NCBI GenBank assembly: GCA_037074615.1
Contig: CM073545.1
Coordinates: 10,434,001-10,498,000, forward strand
Source: Leucaena leucocephala
Lineage: Eukaryota; Streptophyta; Magnoliopsida; Fabales; Fabaceae
Reading direction: 5' to 3'
DNA: 64,000 nt
The translations under genes and the position numbers were made by a program. Within the stretch, counting starts at the first letter, position 1. Every line of letters begins with the position of its first letter. Below are positions 1-12,190 of this stretch, piece after piece. The notes under the pieces are model-generated. The model searched no databases. It had not been told where the DNA came from and saw only the letters and a program-made list of their open reading frames with translations.

Positions 1-63
1 CGTAAGGGGCAGAAGGGGATATGACTGTCTGCACCACCAGAGATCCCAACTCAGAGTTGTGCG

Positions 64-80
64 CTCTCTCTCTCTCTCTC
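64..80. repeat. (CT)n microsatellite
   Basis: Uninterrupted CT dinucleotide run. The rest of 1-1972 shows no convincing gene: it is AT-rich, with a short GC-rich run at 359-377 and a hairpin near 900. Confidence 0.85.
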
Positions 81-358
81 CGTAGTCTACAGAAAAAGGG
101 GAGGATACTAATATTTTACACATAGAGGGCAGATTGGTCTTTTCAAGACAATAGGCTGAAGCAAAAATGAAAATCCACTTTTGAAAGTTTTGAGATTCGA
201 ACCTTAGATCTTTCTTTCATCACACCATATCCAACACCACTCAGACCACCAAAAGCTCCAAATACACGATTACAAGAAATAATATATATGTATATATTAT
301 CTAGACAGATCGAGAATTCACATCCTTCCTAAACCCGTCCCAATCCCAGTCCCAAGAT

Positions 359-377
359 CGGGGCGGGGCGGGGCGGG
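359..377. repeat. GGGGC simple repeat
   Basis: About four units of GGGGC in otherwise AT-rich DNA. The flanking 330-450 stretch is rich in GGGA/TCCC-type words and gives a chance 72-codon minus-strand reading frame with no recognisable domain; I do not call a gene there. Confidence 0.6.
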
Positions 378-883
378 ACACGTGATGCGAAACGCGTCTC
401 ACTCCATCCTCGGGACGGGACATGGGATAGAGGTATCCCCATCCCAACCCGACTTGTGAATACCCCTAGTTGCTCATAGAATTTGATAAGCACCTCATGT
501 GAACTTGGGTATTGACGTTGGTAAGGCACGTGAAGAACAAGATTCACACAAGTGTATTACTGTCTTTTTTGAACAAAGGTAATGTGTTACAGCAAATCCA
601 AAGTTTATTATTCAAGCAATTGAAGAGGTTCCTTTATTGCCTTTTATTGTACCCTTTGTAAGACTTTTTCTTTTTTAATTTTATTATTACTTAGCTTTCA
701 TTAAAAAATTTATGCAAGATGAAACTTTTAGTTTTGGAAAAATCATATAACAAGCACAACTTGCGTGACTCACTTTTCACTATTTTAGTTTTGCCTATAA
801 ACAGCGCTTCTACAATCGCAACTACACTACTATAGAATTGTTAATATTTAACTTTTTTTATAATTTTTGTCAGTTCTAAACCA

Positions 884-911
884 TCAAATATTCTTTTGGT
901 AGAATATTTGA
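884..911. repeat. Perfect 11-bp hairpin
   Basis: TCAAATATTCT at 884-894 is exactly inverted at 901-911, with a 6-nt loop. It may be part of an old transposon end, but no element around it could be delimited. Confidence 0.5.
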
Positions 912-1972
912 CAATTTTTTTGTTAACAACGGTCAAGTATTACTTAAATATGTGACCGTTTTTCATTAATAAATGTCAAAGAAGGGTTATTTGAATGTTA
1001 TTTTAAAATACTGTCAAGTAAACTAATGTGTTTTTTAAGAAATTGCATTATGAATACTAATACAAATTTGCATAAATAAACTATCCGAAGACCCACAGTT
1101 TTGTAACCAACAAGCTTTTATTGATTGTAAGGAAAAAGTACATTAACTAATGCAAATTTTATTTAGTCTCCAATTTCACATATTACAACTTTTAAATTCT
1201 TGCAATCCTATATCTTTCTCTGGACTTTGATAAAAGAAAAGCAGGCGCTTGGCATCATCTTCCTCAAATGAAGCAATATGCGACCCCTGAATGCTAGCAA
1301 TCCCAAGTGCAACTAAACTTCGCTAAGTAATATCAGGAGCTAGCTGTGTCAATACCTGAAAGTTGAGTCAAAAAAATTATCACCAGAATACATGATAAAT
1401 AAAGAGAAGACGTCCCATTTTCACTGCAATTAAGCTCCAGTTCTGATAGTATAAGAACTTTAACGCTACATTGAACTAAGCAAAGACATCATGTGCACAA
1501 GTACCACCACTATATTTAAAATATTACATCTTATACTTAATATAAGATCTATTTAACTAATTTAGGAACATTAAAAAAATTAGTTAAGTTAATTATTTAT
1601 AATGATTGTGTGTTAGTTTCCCTAAAATACCTCATTTAATCATGTGCATTTGAAATACACTTGATAGAAATTCCCCTAAATATGTATAATCATGCATATA
1701 CTTTGGGTAGAAAATTATAATTTTGTGAGATAAAGTGAATTAGAGTATTATATTTAAAACCAAATTAGACTCACTATCTAACTCTTATACTTAGGATAGA
1801 AGGAAATGGAATAAGAACTTCAATGAGTATCGAGTAAGAAACTAGCAAGAAAGTATATCTCATTCCACGCTACTATTTTTTTTTAAATAAAAGCACCCAC
1901 AGGTAATCTTTTGAGATAAATATAATAATGAATAAAACCTGCGAAAATTGCGAAGCCCATTAAGGAAGCTTC

Positions 1973-3890
1973 CACTACAGGAAAAATACTTTTATTACCG
2001 GTTAAAAGTGGCTTTTCATGACAATTTTATGAGTGACATGAATCCTACCACCATTGTAAGTTTACTTTTTAATGGAAATTTTGTAACTGCTGTTAAAGAT
2101 AACTTTTACGGCGGTTTTAGCAACAACCACAGTGAAATGTTACACCATTAACGGCGGTTACGAAATAACCATTGTTAAATGGTTTGCTTTCGACATCTAT
2201 TCTGGCTAAAACTGTCGTGGAAAGGTTGAAATTTGTTTTGTTTTTTTGCTTATTAAGCTTTCTATGGCAGTTTTCCATTTAAGTGCTGTAGAAAGCTTAA
2301 TTTTTTTTTGTTATTTCTGTTAATGTTTTATTTTATACCATCGTGCATTTAGCATAACCAAGACATACTAATTTCCAAGCAACAAAGTATGGAGACGGCA
2401 ATGCCAAAATCAAAATTGTCATAAAATAATCTAAATTGGTAAACTTTCAATGAACCAAATAGGTCTTTGTACATAATATTTACAAGAAGAAAATGGTTGA
2501 ATGATCCATCCTAAACAATTAAAAAACTATTGATTAAATATTTATCAATGTACTTCATCATGTTCACAAAATAATAAATAAAGGTAAAAACAAAAAAGAG
2601 AAATCATGCAATAAATTAGTAATCAAATAAACATTTGTTACACACAATAAACTAATTTCTTACTATTTGGTATCCACCAAATCTCTTCACAATGATCATC
2701 CGTAACATCATATTCGTCATCTACCAAATCAAACTCTATTGTTTTAGGTCGAGCAGTTGTGGAAGGTGGGGTTTCATCGAGATTGAATCCTAAGTCATTG
2801 TTATCTCCCCTAATCGCTTGCATTTTACCTTGGAACACAATGGAAAGATCTTTTTTTGCTGGATCGGTGACATAAAACATTTGAATGTGCTTGACTTGCT
2901 AAGAAGAAGGGCTCATCTAGGTATCCAACTCTAGGAAGATTGATTGAAACAAATCCAAATTTTGTATCTACTTGAACAGTATTACTATTAATTCACTTAC
3001 ATTTGAAGATTGACACTTTAAACTTGGAGTAACTAACCTCTCAAATCTCTTCAATCACTCCATAATATGGTATGGACACTAATTTTAGCCTTTTATCTTT
3101 TGAACTAACAAAATACATCGCTTTGGCCACAACCATCACCCCATTGTTCTACATAGTACTTTTATCATCTTGGGCTTTTGTGTCAAAAGAGTAACAATTT
3201 ATGTTATGTCCTTTCCAACACATAACCTCAAAACAAGGCTCTGCGGCTAGTATTTGTATTGTCGATTGTTATCCTTTAACATTTCTTACTTGAACCATTA
3301 TGCAAAAGGCCTATTGTGCTTATTAACTAGTTGCATATCGCTCTTTCTTGGGTTTATATTCCTGAGCATATTCTTGTGAGCATCCAAGTAAGGTAGAACT
3401 TCATCTTTATTGTTCAAAATGTAAAGATATACCTGCATCACCACTTCGCGAGACATACGCTTCATTTTGGCACCCCGAGTTCCCTTGTTTTTTCTCCCAT
3501 GGTCATACTGAGATTGAGGAAGTCTAACTGCCTTTATCCTAGCAAGATATAAGTTACAAAACTCAACTGTCTCCTCAGTTATATATCTTTCAACAATTGA
3601 TGCCTTGAGTTGATAAGGATTTTTAGAATACTTTTTATAGATTTTCATATATATCTCAAGCGGGTACATCCACCTCAAACACACAGGGCCACAAAGTCTA
3701 ATTTCACATACCAAGTGAGTCATCAAATGGACCACGATGTCAAGAAATGCTGAAGGGAATTGCATCTCCAATTGGAAGTGGATAACATAAGCTTCGTTTT
3801 CAAATTCCTCCAATTTAGCAGGATTAATCACTTTGTTGCAAACAACATTGAAAAGCATACAATTTAGACCTTTATTCATGAAAGTTTACT
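1973..3890 (-). mobile_element. CACTA (En/Spm) transposon remnant
   Basis: A CACTACAGGAAAAATAC terminus starts at 1973, the hallmark end of plant CACTA elements. It is followed by 300 bp of subterminal sequence rich in short repeated words (CGGT, AACCAC, ACGGCGG). The minus-strand transposase 3' part lies inside (2638-3879). I find no matching right terminus; similarity stops near 3.9 kb and a copia element begins at 4.7 kb. The copy looks truncated and inactive. Confidence 0.7.
2638..3879 (-). pseudogene. CACTA transposase 3' part (DUF4218 + DUF4216)
   Basis: The minus-strand frame 3879-3298 carries the family text of the DUF4218 region that follows the tnp2 core in plant CACTA transposases, including MVHLMTHLVCEIRLCGPV and LRWMYPLE. 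From 3290 down to 2638 the DUF4216-type tail is readable in pieces, such as NCYSFDTKAQDDKST and MFYVTDPAKKD, but stops interrupt it (for example in the NVKG* and EEI*E stretches). The tnp2 catalytic core that should lie upstream, at higher coordinates, is missing. It is a decayed 3' fragment of a transposase that would have acted in the nucleus on CACTA ends. Confidence 0.8.
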
Positions 3891-4709
3891 ATTCAATTTG
3901 GTCAAAAATTGTACTTTCTAGATTTAATCCCTCAACTTAAAAAATTCATAATTCTTAGTATACATATCCAAATTAATCATATTACCTATGCATTTGAAGC
4001 TCAGGAAGTGTACTATATGCTCACCAGGTTTTATGGGCTAACTCAGTAATTTACTCATTCAAAAGTCAGTCACAAATTCACTCCTTAAGAAGCATCATTT
4101 TATCTCTACTAAAACATCTCTTTGTTGCATTCTATAATTTTTAACATACATAAACTATCCTCATAGTTTCTCATACTTATGCTACATGCCATAAGGATCA
4201 TACATAAATTACATTACATTACATAAATGGCATGTTCATACAATATTTATATAGTAAGAGATTGATACATAATTTAGTGACATGTATAATCTTTCAATTT
4301 TCTACATTCTTCTTCTTGAATTCTTTCCAGACTGAGTGACCCTCCTACTTCCATCGGGCTATACAACTGACACAAGACGAATAGTTAAAGCATCGAGATA
4401 GAGAGATGATAATGAGGCAAGCAAGTGGATCAAATTAGCCACTGGAAACTGCCATGTATGATCAATTGCATATAATGAAGCCTGAAACTTACTAGCTTGA
4501 TCAGCCGAGATGTGTTTATTCTGAATAGGGTATTTATCAAAATTTCATAATTGTAGTGTATATAATTTGTTTAATAAACTTGTGGAAGTTATGAGTTTTT
4601 GAATCTTTCCTTTTTCTAACATTAAAATAATACATAACAATTTATGATAACAGTAAAGAAAGAGATAACTATAAAATATTTAAATAATTATAATTATCAC
4701 AACATCTTT

Positions 4710-5086
4710 ATAAGTTTTCGGGCATACCTTGGATCTTTTCTGGTTCACCGAGATACCTACATGCAACCAGAGCACCTTGTTTGGACTTTGGTACGTTTAC
4801 ACAGCAAAAATACCAATGAAGCAGAGATTGGATGTAGAGAGCCTTTGGACACTATACAAAGAGAGAAGCCTAGTGAAAATGAATTGAAAAATCTATCACA
4901 CCTTATGCTTCTGTCTCACTCTCTTATGCATGGTGGGAGGAGTGGGATTCAAATATAACTTCCTACCCCACATTTTTCTCCTTTCGAAAGTAAGAGGAAA
5001 AAATTGCTCCCTCCATTTCCCACTATTGCATATTCTCATAAGGATTTGGGCTTAATCCACCATGGGTGATGGCCCATTTACCAATA
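4710..5086 (-). repeat. 3' LTR of copia element 1
   Basis: About 380 bp matching 12191-12567, including the stretch around CATGGTGGATTAA near the outer end. On the minus strand it begins TATTGGTAAATGGG where the partner has TGTTGAGAAATGGG, so the canonical TG start has decayed. Confidence 0.85.
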
Positions 5087-5110
5087 TCCCTCTAATCTCA
5101 TTTTCTTCAT
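5087..5110 (-). other. Polypurine tract of copia element 1
   Basis: Purine-rich on the minus strand (GAGATTAGAGGGA), directly before the 3' LTR, as expected for the plus-strand primer of an LTR element. Between this tract and the end of pol (5.1-6.16 kb) I see about 1 kb of non-coding element sequence and no gene. Confidence 0.6.
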
Positions 5111-6159
5111 TCTTTCATAACAGGTGCTTTACCGTGACCGCGTAGGCATGACATCTCTATTCGAGTGTTTGCACAAGAAACCCCTTTTATAGAGACCAAC
5201 ACAAAGCAACCCTTTAGTGCAGCTTGAACAAAATATATTATAGTTCCTTGAATGTTCTAAATTTACCCATACACACTTTTCTTATTGTTAATTTAATCCC
5301 TCTTGAGTCAGCATATAACTTAAATAGCCTCCACTTATGCATAGTATCCATACTTATAAAATTAATAAAATAATATCACATGGAATCGGTCACAGACACT
5401 AGCATGGATGTGTATATTCTGGCAATCTTTCTTTCGCTCATATATCATTTTGATATGAAGCAATCACTTTCCTAGCATAATACCTTTGGTTCATATATAA
5501 TTTGACCATAGGATATATACTAAAGTAGCATCACTAAAATATACCTCCATAATACTGTCAAAGTCAAAGGACATTAATGAGAGTATGATACCTTTCTAGA
5601 ACTCATACAACAATGAAGGAGGGATTGATTCACTTGCTTTTCATTTACGGTTCTTTAGCACATGTGGTATGATTCACATGTTACGGTGTTCCTCTTATCA
5701 TATAAGAGTTTACGTCATTTTGATTCTATCAATCACATCGTACAGACTTAAGTCTACACTCATAGTATCTAAACCCAAACTCTTCAATTCTATTCACATA
5801 ATATGATGTCGATTTTGAAGGATGTGTTATCTGGCTACAGGTTTCATGGATATGGGTGTCCATAGTTTGATCTATATCCATACTCACGGATCTTATCTCG
5901 ACTTACTGCACTTTTTAAACCAAGGCAACATTTATTGTGTTTATTCTCTACCATATCAGCATTCTTGCTACTTTATTGATGAACACATGTCTCATCTTTG
6001 AATGCTTCTCTAGTATCAAAGGCGATTGCTCATGTGAGAGAGCTAACTTTTTTAACCTAGACGACATACTAGATATTGTATACTTTCACCCAGACGTATA
6101 AGTAATAATAAATGACATGATATCATTAATGAAAATAAAATATTACATACAATCTATAA

Positions 6160-7840
6160 TTTTATATTTTACGCATGCCAATGGCTTTTAAATGTTTCTC
6201 AAATGTTTATTTGCCTATTGGCTTAGTCAGGGGGTTTACAACCATACCTTTGATTGAAATGTATTGTACAGTTATAATTTTCTATATTATATAATTCCTC
6301 ATAAAGTTATACTTGATATCAATGTGTTTGGTCTTGCTATGATACTTAGGGTATTTGGTGTAGGCTGTGGCTACAATATTGTCACAGTGTATGAACACTA
6401 GATTGGTACTCTCGTTCCTAAATCCTAAGTGTTCGATAAATCTCTTCAGCTAAACAGCCTCTTGCGCTACTATAGTGCATATCACAAACTCAGCTTCCAT
6501 AAAGTGTAAGGCAATGCACGTCTGCTTCTTGCTACTCCAACATATGGCACTGTTGTTAAGGAAGAATGTGTATCCTAAAGACGATCTTCGTTCTTCTTCA
6601 TCACCACCTACATAAGCATCAGAATATCTTACTAGGCGCAGATCGCTTCCTTGATAACATAATGCATAGTAAGTTGTGCCCTTTAAGTATCTCAAGATCC
6701 TCTTCACTGCTTTCCAGTGTTTCGCATCGAGGTTGAACTGGAACCTACTAACCAGCTCCACGTCATAACAAATATTTGGTCTTGTACACATCATCGCATA
6801 CATCAGGCTACCAACGGCACTAGCATATGGAACTCTTTCTATTTGGTTTTTTATCTAAATCAGTTTTGGGACACATGTCAGAACTCAAGGCCACTTCAAT
6901 GGCTATAGGGATATCCATGGGATTGCAATTATTCATATTAAATCGCTCAAGTATCTTCTTGATATAATTCTCTTGTGAAAGAGTGAGGATTCTCTTAGAA
7001 CGATTCCTTTGAATCTTGACTCCAAGTATGTATTCTGCTTCACCCATGTCTTTCATCTCAAAATTTGATAAAAGTCATTCTTTAATAGCTATCACCAAGT
7101 CAATACTATTTTTGGCTAAGAGTATGTCTTCTATGTATAAGAATAATATTACAAAGTTGCCCTCAAACCGCTTAACGTAGACGCAATAGTCTTCCTCTAT
7201 CATCTGGAAGTTATATGAGGTTATCGCCTTGTGAAACCTCAAGTACCACTGTCTGGATGACTGTTTTAATCTATAAATAGATCTTTTAAGTTTACACTTC
7301 TCATGTTCAAACCCTTTTTCAATGAAACCTATTGGGTTATTCCATATAGATTTTTTCATCCAGATCACCATTTAAGAATACAGTTTTTACATTCGTCTGA
7401 TGTAACTCCAGGTTTAAATTATTTACTATTGCCAGAATAAGTCTTATCGAATTGAAGAACAAGTGAAAAAGTATCCTCATAATCTATACCTTCCTATTGT
7501 GTATATAACTTTGCAACCAATCTAGCTTTGAATTTGTCAATTGATCCATCCACCTTTCTCTTGATTTTGAGAACCCACTATTCTCAATGGCTTTACGCCC
7601 TTTTGGCAGATCAACCAATTCCCAAACTTAGTTTTTCATCATTGACTCAATTTCCTCTTTCATTGCTTTTTTCCATTCCTCTTCGGCAGGACCTGCCAAA
7701 GCTTTATGAACTGTGTGGGGTTCATCATCCCCATCTAGAGTAGCTAAGAGTGCTTCGCCTTCTATTTGGAAGTGTCTTTTTGGAACACTTTCCCTGTTAC
7801 TCCTTCTGATCGGAGTAACTTGCTTATTTTTTCTCAATTG
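6160..7840 (-). pseudogene. copia RT and RNase H
   Basis: Read on the minus strand: the RT start (EEWKKAMKEEIESM, 7628-7837), the central RT with SIYRLKQSSRQWYLRF (7371-7075), then the C-terminal RT (MKDMGEAEYILGVKIQR, 7056-6820) and RNase H (WSSKKQTCIALHFMEAEF, 6803-6450), continuing past a stop to about 6160. The catalytic YVDD box reads YIED, so the second aspartate is lost. Several frameshifts separate the pieces. Known role of the family: reverse transcription of element RNA in cytoplasmic particles. This copy cannot do that. Confidence 0.85.
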
Positions 7841-7899
7841 TATCGTCTTTATGTTGACCGTTCTTGGCTCCTATTCAGATGAGGTACCTAGAGGATTCT

Positions 7900-9330
7900 G
7901 GTCTATCAATTTGTTTGGCACTGTCCTATCCCCGAGTCTCATAAAGAGATATAGTACGGTCAATATCTCCTCTACTGGGAAATTATGTCTCAATGAATAT
8001 AATATCTCTTAATTCTGTTTCAGTCACTGTCCTATCTTTAATTTTACTTATGAATACATATCATTTTGAGGGTTCAGAATACCTTATAAAAATATATTTC
8101 TTCCCTCTAAGACCTAGTTTGTCATGTCTATGAGAATTGTCATGGATATAGGCCCCCGAGCCCTAAGGTCTAATGATGCTTAGATCTGCCTGGTGGTTAG
8201 TCTATAACTCGTAGGGTGTGGAAACGACTGACTTTGAGGTCACACGGTTAAGTATGAAGGTTGCCGTCAACAAAGTATCACCCCAATGTGAAATTGGAAG
8301 GTTTGCTTGTGCCATCATAGACCTAACTATGTCTAGAAGAGTTCTATTTCTTCTTTTGGCAACCCCATTTTGTTGAGGTATGCCAGGAATAGTTGCCTAA
8401 TAATCTATTTTTCTTCACAGAGCTATTTAAATTGATCTGAAAGGTATTCATGACCTTGATCAGTGCGTAATATCTTAATTTTATTGTCTATTTGATTCTC
8501 TACTTTATTTATGTATCATCTAAAACACTCTAGTGCCTCGGACTTATGTGAGATCAAATAGGCATGACCATATCGAGAAAAATTATTAATAAAGGTAATA
8601 AAATACCAAGCGTTGTGTCTCATATTTACACTCATTGGACCACAAATATCGGAATGGATTAATTGCAACAGATTTTTGGCTCGTGTTCCCTTACTGAATG
8701 GTTTTCTAGTAGCCTTACCAACTAGACAGCTTTCGCATAATGACATATCCATTTTAGGGAATACCCCCAGCATGCCTTCTTTTTCTAGTTTAATCATTCT
8801 ATTTTGATTAATATATCCTAGTCTAGCATGCCAGATATTCATATCAGGATTATTCGAAGTAATAGCAAAACAATCATAAGCATTAAAATCACCAATAAGA
8901 TCCAAAATAAAGAACTTTTAAAATTAGAAAGTTGAACCATAAAATATTGAGTTGCTATAAATGTTTGCAACTTTACCATGAAAATTTATATTAAACCCAA
9001 AGTCTAATAAGCAAATTATAGAAACTAAATTCTGTCGGATGTCGGAAGCATGAATCATATCATGCAGTATCAGGGTCTTTCCATCACGCAAAATAAATTT
9101 ACAGGTGCCAATGCCTTAAACCTCAATATTGCATTATTGCCAACGTAAAGCCACTTGCTTTGAAACAGCAATTAACAGTATTCCACAAATCTCCTCGATC
9201 TCGACTTACGTGGTCGTTGGAGCCTGAGTCAATAATCCAAGAAAAAGAAACAAGTTCTGTCAGAAAAGCAGTACTAGAAACAAATGAGACATGTGGATTC
9301 ACATAATTCACTATTACCTTTCCACTCTTG
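7900..9330 (-). pseudogene. copia protease and integrase
   Basis: The protease active site is readable as WIIDSGSNDHVS near 9200-9245, with the DSG triad kept. The pre-integrase zinc region (WHARLGYINQNRM ... CESCLVGK, 8905-8516) has its second histidine changed to tyrosine (GYIN for the usual GHIN). The integrase core keeps the first aspartate (HSDICGP) but the second is asparagine (FINNFSRYG for the usual FIDDFSRYG). The remaining core toward 7900 is readable only in fragments. Confidence 0.8.
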
Positions 9331-9341
9331 GCTTGTTTAGA

Positions 9342-10125
9342 ATAGTCATGTGCCAAATGTCTCATGTTGTGGCAAGCAAAGCATTTAATCTTCTTTAGGT
9401 CTAGTTTTTTCTTTCCTTTCTTCTTGTATTGTTACTTGCCTTTCTTGGGTAGAGGACTGCCTTTCTTCCCATTTTTTTTTGAAATTTTTTGACCTTCTTA
9501 AATTCAGGCTTTGAATAGGAAGGACTAGCATCTTTGGTCAAATAGGCTTGTTAAGTGGCTTATAAACCTTCAGACATTCATCCTCTAGCTCCAAATACTT
9601 AGTTACATCATTGAAAGTGATGATATTTTCATTGTGGATCAAATTAACTTTCATGTGCTCCCAACTAACAGGGAGCGACCTGATGACAGCCTGCACGAAT
9701 CATGTTAGACATCTCTCTTAGATGTTGTCTCATAGGATTATTTGACTTTAGCTTATAGGTATCAAATTTAATCATCAACCTTTTAAGCTTAGTAGTAGAA
9801 ACTCCACCAAACTTATCCTTCAAGAAAATCCACATAGTTTGTGTAGTTATATGTGTCTCAAATTCACACATCAAGTCATCAGCCATTGCGCTCAGCAGTG
9901 TGATCTTGCAATACTATTCTTCCTTTTCTAGGACATGTATGCCTCCTAGTCTCTCCTGTACTGGACCGTATTTCTAGCCTCATGTTCTACTATCGCCATT
10001 GTTAATAGCTCAATCGCATCCTGTTCTTCTAGAATATATTGGACTTTTTGGTGCCAAATATCCCAATTATCCCAGTTGAGTTTTTCTCCCTTATTTAATT
10101 CAGCAATAATGTTCTATGATGCCAT
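9342..10125 (-). pseudogene. copia gag
   Basis: Starts at an ATG at 10125 (MAS, then a stop), followed by text typical of copia Gag openings such as LNWDNWDIWHQKVQYIL. The 73-codon frame 9886-9665 (LKDKFGGVSTTKLKRLM) is the UBN2-type middle. A zinc knuckle lies at 9383-9342 (CFACHNMRHLAHDY), where the last cysteine of CX2CX4HX4C is tyrosine. Multiple stops and shifts. Confidence 0.75.
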
Positions 10126-10544
10126 TGTTCAATATCGATTCTGTGACAAACCTATCCCACATTAATTTATTGAACCATAGAACATTTAAGTGAATTTATG
10201 TATATAGCACATGTAAACTATACAATGTCATGTATTTTTATTATTTTTTATCAGAAAATAATAACATCATTAGACCCATGATCAGGAGAATACATTTGTA
10301 CCTCCCATCACATAGGCACTAGCAACGTTATCACTTTTGCTTTTAGAAGACTCATTATCTAAAAGGCTCCCACTTATAAAAAGTATACATGAATCATAAT
10401 TAGGATAAAGAAATGAAATGAAACATGTTTCTCTTGCATATAAGGCATGTAATAAATGGCAAATCTTTACAAAAAAAGAGTAATAAAACATGTCCTTAAC
10501 AAAGCAAAGTAGCAGAAATCAAATAAATCAGATATCAATGTACA

Positions 10545-11201
10545 TCATTTAATATGAGCATTATAGTATTCTAACATCGTTTTTCTTAACTTCTTAAGCT
10601 TACGAGGCGACTTGTGACAGTTAGATACAAACTCTATTGTTTTAAGCCAATGCATCTTTCTTACGGGTCCTCCTTTAGGCTTGCCTCTAACCCTAGTTGC
10701 TCTTATATATTCCATTATGACTTTTACGTAGAATTCAGTGTTCTTCTTATATGTCATGAATCCAATGTATTTGCTAATCATGCCATTAATGCCTTTTATA
10801 TTTGTTAGTTTGGCTGCATCTCTTTCATTTATGCTCATAGCCAAAGCAGGGGTAAGAGGTTTGTTCACTTTCTCTACATCCTCAACTGGAGATTCATCGT
10901 GAAGAGTAGTCACCGACTTGGAGTTTGAGTCTGAAGAAACCATGAAAGGCTTCTCAAGAAGAGGTTCGATGGGGAATAAAGTTTCTGACTTTAGTTCGGA
11001 AGCATATATTACTTTTGGTTCCTCTTGTGGAACTTCCTCCACCAATTCCTTTGGGTCTTCTTCAGAAAGTTCATGAAGTTTTAGTTCTGGATCCTCTTCA
11101 GGTTTCCCCTCAGGGTTCTCTTATGCGTCATTGACATCATCCAGGTATGAGATATCATCATATAAGTTATATCCTAGGGATTTAGTGCTAGATGAAGACA
11201 T
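10545..11201 (-). pseudogene. Unrecognised pre-gag ORF of copia element 1
   Basis: From an ATG at 11201 the frame runs 26 codons, meets one TAA (11123-11121), then stays open in the same frame for about 190 codons to 10545. The N-terminal half is acidic (repeated EEDP, EEVPQEEP); the C-terminal half is strongly basic and aromatic (RVRGKPKGGPVRKMHWLK, KLKKLRKTMLEYY). It lies between the primer site and gag, on the element's coding strand. I recognise no family. It could be an element-specific accessory ORF, a captured host gene piece, or an older insertion. One stop in about 219 codons suggests it was coding when the element arrived. Confidence 0.5.
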
Positions 11202-11760
11202 TTTCACCTAAATAATAAAAAATATTAATTATCATAATTTTTTGGAATTTTTAAACACTAAAAAAATACCAAAAAATACATTGAATATTCATAAATTGGT
11301 CCAGAATTGCCCCAAAAATTAGGCAAATTATATATCAAAATAAAGATCTTGATTTTAGGGATTTCAGGAACAAACTGTACCTCAATCGGAGGTCCCACGT
11401 TCCCTCACGCGCCCCAAGAAGGAAAAATTTAGAAAAAATTAAAAACTAAACAAAGCCTATTCTCGGTCACTGCACGTGCCAGTCTGGTGCTACCACGTGG
11501 CCACTGCCATGCGTCAGCCACCAGATTTTTCCTTTTTTTTTAAATTTAATTGTGGGTCTGGGTTGAATCTACTGATCTAACCTGAGCCATACCCCAATAG
11601 CCCAATTTGTTTTTTCGTATGGGCTTGGCCCATTTGTAGGCCAAGCAAAAAAATCTTTTATTTTTAAATTCTATTTTCTGCTGGACTAGGCTAGGCGTAG
11701 CCTAGTCCACAGAAATAGAAATTCCCTCTTCTATTTTGTTTTCAAAAAACGCATCACCTC

Positions 11761-11811
11761 AAAACGACGTCGTTTTGGGGATGATCAAAACGCACCATTT
11801 TGATCATCCCC
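11761..11811. repeat. Palindrome plus 14-bp hairpin in copia leader
   Basis: AAAACGACGTCGTTTT (11761-11776) is a perfect 16-bp palindrome. It abuts a hairpin whose 14-bp arm GGGGATGATCAAAA (11777-11790) is exactly inverted at 11798-11811 with a 7-nt loop. Both lie in the untranslated leader of copia element 1. Other leader sequence (11.2-12.19 kb) shows direct repeats of TTCGACGGTGAGTTTTCT but no ORF. Confidence 0.75.
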
Positions 11812-12174
11812 GACCTCTAGCTGGGTCGTACAGACTCGACTAGAAAACGGGTCGGGTCTGTTGGACCTGGCACATTTTTTGACTATAACTTCTCCATCCG
11901 ACGTCTGATTTTGACGTTTTTGGTGTCATTTTCTTCGTTCATTCGACGGTGAGTTTTCTAATGTCCTAAAAATACAGTTTTCTAATGGCCCAATATTGAA
12001 ACGAAAGAGCTATGTTCGTTCGACGGTGAGTTTTCTGGTATTTTTTGAATTAGATGCATGCTTCATGTATCTTAACATAAAATAAATACCTTAAAACGAA
12101 ATAAGGACAATAATAATAGCATCTAACCAGAAAATGAAAAAATCAAACAGAGGCACAACAGTAGCATAGTAACC

Positions 12175-12188
12175 TGCTCTTGATACAA
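12175..12188 (-). other. Primer binding site, tRNA-Met type
   Basis: The minus strand reads TTGTATCAAGAGCA just inside the 5' LTR, close to the plant copia consensus TGGTATCAGAGC (complementary to the initiator tRNA-Met 3' end), with one substitution and one inserted A. Confidence 0.65.
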
Positions 12189-12190
12189 AT

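Noticed and set aside
329..547. 72-codon minus-strand ORF over the GGGGC repeat
   Set aside because: Composition-driven proline/glycine-rich text; no recognisable domain and no gene context.
4551..4560. TTGTAGTGTA as a right CACTA terminus for the 1973 element
   Set aside because: Beyond CACTACA the inward sequence does not match the left end, and the 3-bp flanks differ (TTC versus TAT).
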